A stretch of 21,599 nucleotides of DNA from Stephanodiscus triporus (taxonomy: Eukaryota; Bacillariophyta; Thalassiosirophyceae; Thalassiosirales; Thalassiosiraceae), in contig JALLAZ010000689.1 in NCBI GenBank assembly GCA_036939755.1, forward strand, positions 1-21,599, given 5' to 3'. Under the pieces are notes generated by a model. It saw only the letters and a list, made by a program, of their open reading frames with translations, was not told the origin of the DNA and did not search any database. Position 1 is the stretch's first letter. Each line of letters opens with the position of its first letter. The position numbers were made by a program, and so were the translations under genes. Of the stretch, positions 20,057 through 21,599 are shown piece by piece.

Positions 20057-20254
20057 TCACGCCTTGGTCTAGGTACATACGTCTCTACATAAATACACAA
20101 GAGAAAAGAAAAAAATTCGGGAACCACCCACCCACTCTCACTTGTACTTTTTCCTCTCGACGATGGACGGGTGTCGGTGGTGTGGGTCTCACAATTTTCC
20201 TTCTCTTTGCTCTCTGGCGGGCGCAACAATAACAACAGAAGCAGCAACACCGTA
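20057..20254. promoter_or_regulatory. Short bidirectional promoter region
   Basis: Only 198 bases separate the start codons of the NIT1-like gene (-) and the TTL-domain gene (+), so both promoters and leaders must be packed here. I see no clear TATA box. Confidence 0.4.
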
Positions 20255-21599
20255 ATGATACGCCACCGGAATAACGCTTCCGAAATGAAACCTGGGCCTT
20301 CACCAGCAATTGGTCTCAGTATCGATAGATACGGAGGGCCAACGTTGCTGAGGGTACAACGGCGGCGGCTCATGCTGTCGTCATCATTCCGCTCGATGCC
20401 CCCCCCCTTCGTCCTTGGATTCATCGCCTTCTTCCTTCTTGTGACGATGTACTTCTCAATGGGATCAACATCGGGTATTGACGCAGATGACGATGGGCCT
20501 CCTCGTGATCTCTTCGTTCGCGGCAAGCGGGATGCTTACACGCCGTGTCCCCCAGAAGCGAGACGCAAGGCCTGGCTGAATATAAAAACACATACGAACG
20601 TATTCCAGGCATTCCGTTACTTGAGATGGGAAACCCTCACGGATGAAGGCGAAATGAAGTCGGACAATTACCAAATCTTGTGGAAACGTAAGGCCGGTGA
20701 CGATAAGTCGTTTGTGATTGGCAAGCCATGGCAGCGCTTCAGTCGCATTCCAGGGTCTCGTGTCTTCGAATCCAAGGACGGATTCTTGGCAGGATTCCGG
20801 CGAATGCAACAACGATACGACGAAGAGAAGAAAAAGCAAAAAAACAACCGACATCTGAGGCAACCCAGCAGTAACGGCGACGACCTCATGTATTTCATAC
20901 CCGAAACCTACCGACTGGTGGAAGAGTCAGACCGAAATCTTTTTCAGTCGACGATACTGCGGGACAAGACCACGGAAGAAATCGCCCTTGGCTCATGAAA
21001 AAGGTGTCCGTAAACAATGGAAGGGGCATTGAGGTTTTACCTCCGGACTCTCCAGCCCTTTCTACTGCTGTCGCTCGATCTCAAGAAGACAAAGAAAATG
21101 ATTACATAATACAGTCCTACATTTGTAATGAACTCACCTGGTTCAACGGGGCAAAGTTCGACCTACGCTTTTATTGGACGGTGGCGAGTGTTGATCCGCT
21201 GATTGTGTTGTATCACGACGGGTACGCCCGAGTGAGCGGCTCTGCCTACAACGAATCTAATTGGGGTAACACTAGTCAACATCTGACTAATCATCTCTCC
21301 CGCGTTCATCGCGAGAGGGACGACAAGGACATCCTAGCGGACGCCCTCTGGCGTCGGGTCCGGCAGCATTATGAGGCAAATCGGCAGCGCCTGTCGGAGA
21401 CCTCGAAGGGCATAGACCCCGTAAAACACGTCCGGAATCAGATGAAAGAGGCCATAGGCGCCACAGCAGAAGCCTTCAAGGAGACTTTGGCTCTTGTCGA
21501 CCCCGACACACCGCCTGTGACGACTGAAAATCTCTTTGCCCTGTTGCAGTACCCATCCGTCCCTATGTGGATAAAGAGGGCAGTCACATATACGACTGG
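20255..21599 (+). CDS. Membrane-anchored TTL-domain (ATP-grasp) protein, frameshifted and cut by window end
   Basis: I start at the ATG at 20255 (MIRHRNN); the frame opens earlier at a GTG (20171). A basic segment precedes a hydrophobic stretch (residues 51-69, FVLGFIAFFLLVTMYF), so a type II membrane protein is predicted. The first frame ends at TGA 20996-20998 after EEIALGS. A second frame, open from 20983 to the window end, gives RPWLMKKVSVNNGRGI, then DYIIQSYI, FNGAKFDLRFYW, HDGYARVSGSAYNES and HLTNHL. These are tubulin-tyrosine-ligase-family motifs (ATP-binding lysine, KFDLR, HLTN). One extra A in the AAA run at 20979-20981 would join the frames. TTL-family enzymes ligate amino acids to proteins such as tubulin; a lumenal domain would make tubulin an unlikely substrate. 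The 3' end lies outside the window. Confidence 0.75.

Overview
The window looks like nuclear DNA of a protist, most likely a stramenopile alga and perhaps a centric diatom. Several genes are interrupted by short GT-AG introns that restore family-conserved sequence when removed. The gene set is purely eukaryotic: a Brr2 spliceosomal helicase, centrin, eIF1A, a MORN-repeat protein, mitochondrial aspartate aminotransferase, a RAD51 paralog, a NIT1-type amidase and a TTL-domain protein. Genes are dense and lie on both strands. The organism assignment is an inference from gene content and style; no marker such as rRNA is present.

Layout. 1-1121 is non-coding or unresolved sequence with CT/GA microsatellites and a striking array of AGCGCT-centred palindromes (647-766). 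1122-7379 (+) is Brr2, intron-free over about 6.2 kb but without its N-terminal region. 7518-8867 (-) is a decayed gene of unknown family whose C-terminal part is two peptide-repeat arrays, the second resembling NUMOD3 (nuclease-associated modular) repeats; a possible ZZ zinc-finger relic lies just upstream of it. 9248-9857 (-) is centrin (2 exons) and 10391-11000 (+) is eIF1A (2 exons); these two are divergent. 11001-12316 has no convincing gene. 12317-13787 (+) is a MORN-repeat protein whose frame is broken at a 28-G homopolymer. 14068-15914 (-) is aspartate aminotransferase (6 exons). 16291-18024 (-) is a single-exon RAD51D-like gene. 18636-20056 (-) is a NIT1-like amidase (3 exons). 20255 to the window end (+) is a membrane-anchored TTL-domain protein with one apparent frameshift; it runs off the window.

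How they fit together. The genes are unrelated housekeeping functions (splicing, translation initiation, microtubule organisation, amino-acid metabolism, recombination repair, metabolite repair) and there is no operon-like logic. No complete new system is apparent. The least explained parts are the decayed repeat-protein locus downstream of Brr2, the palindrome array upstream of it, and the TTL-domain protein with a predicted membrane anchor. Two frame breaks (MORN at poly-G, TTL at an A run) look more like homopolymer or assembly errors than biology, but this cannot be decided from the sequence alone.
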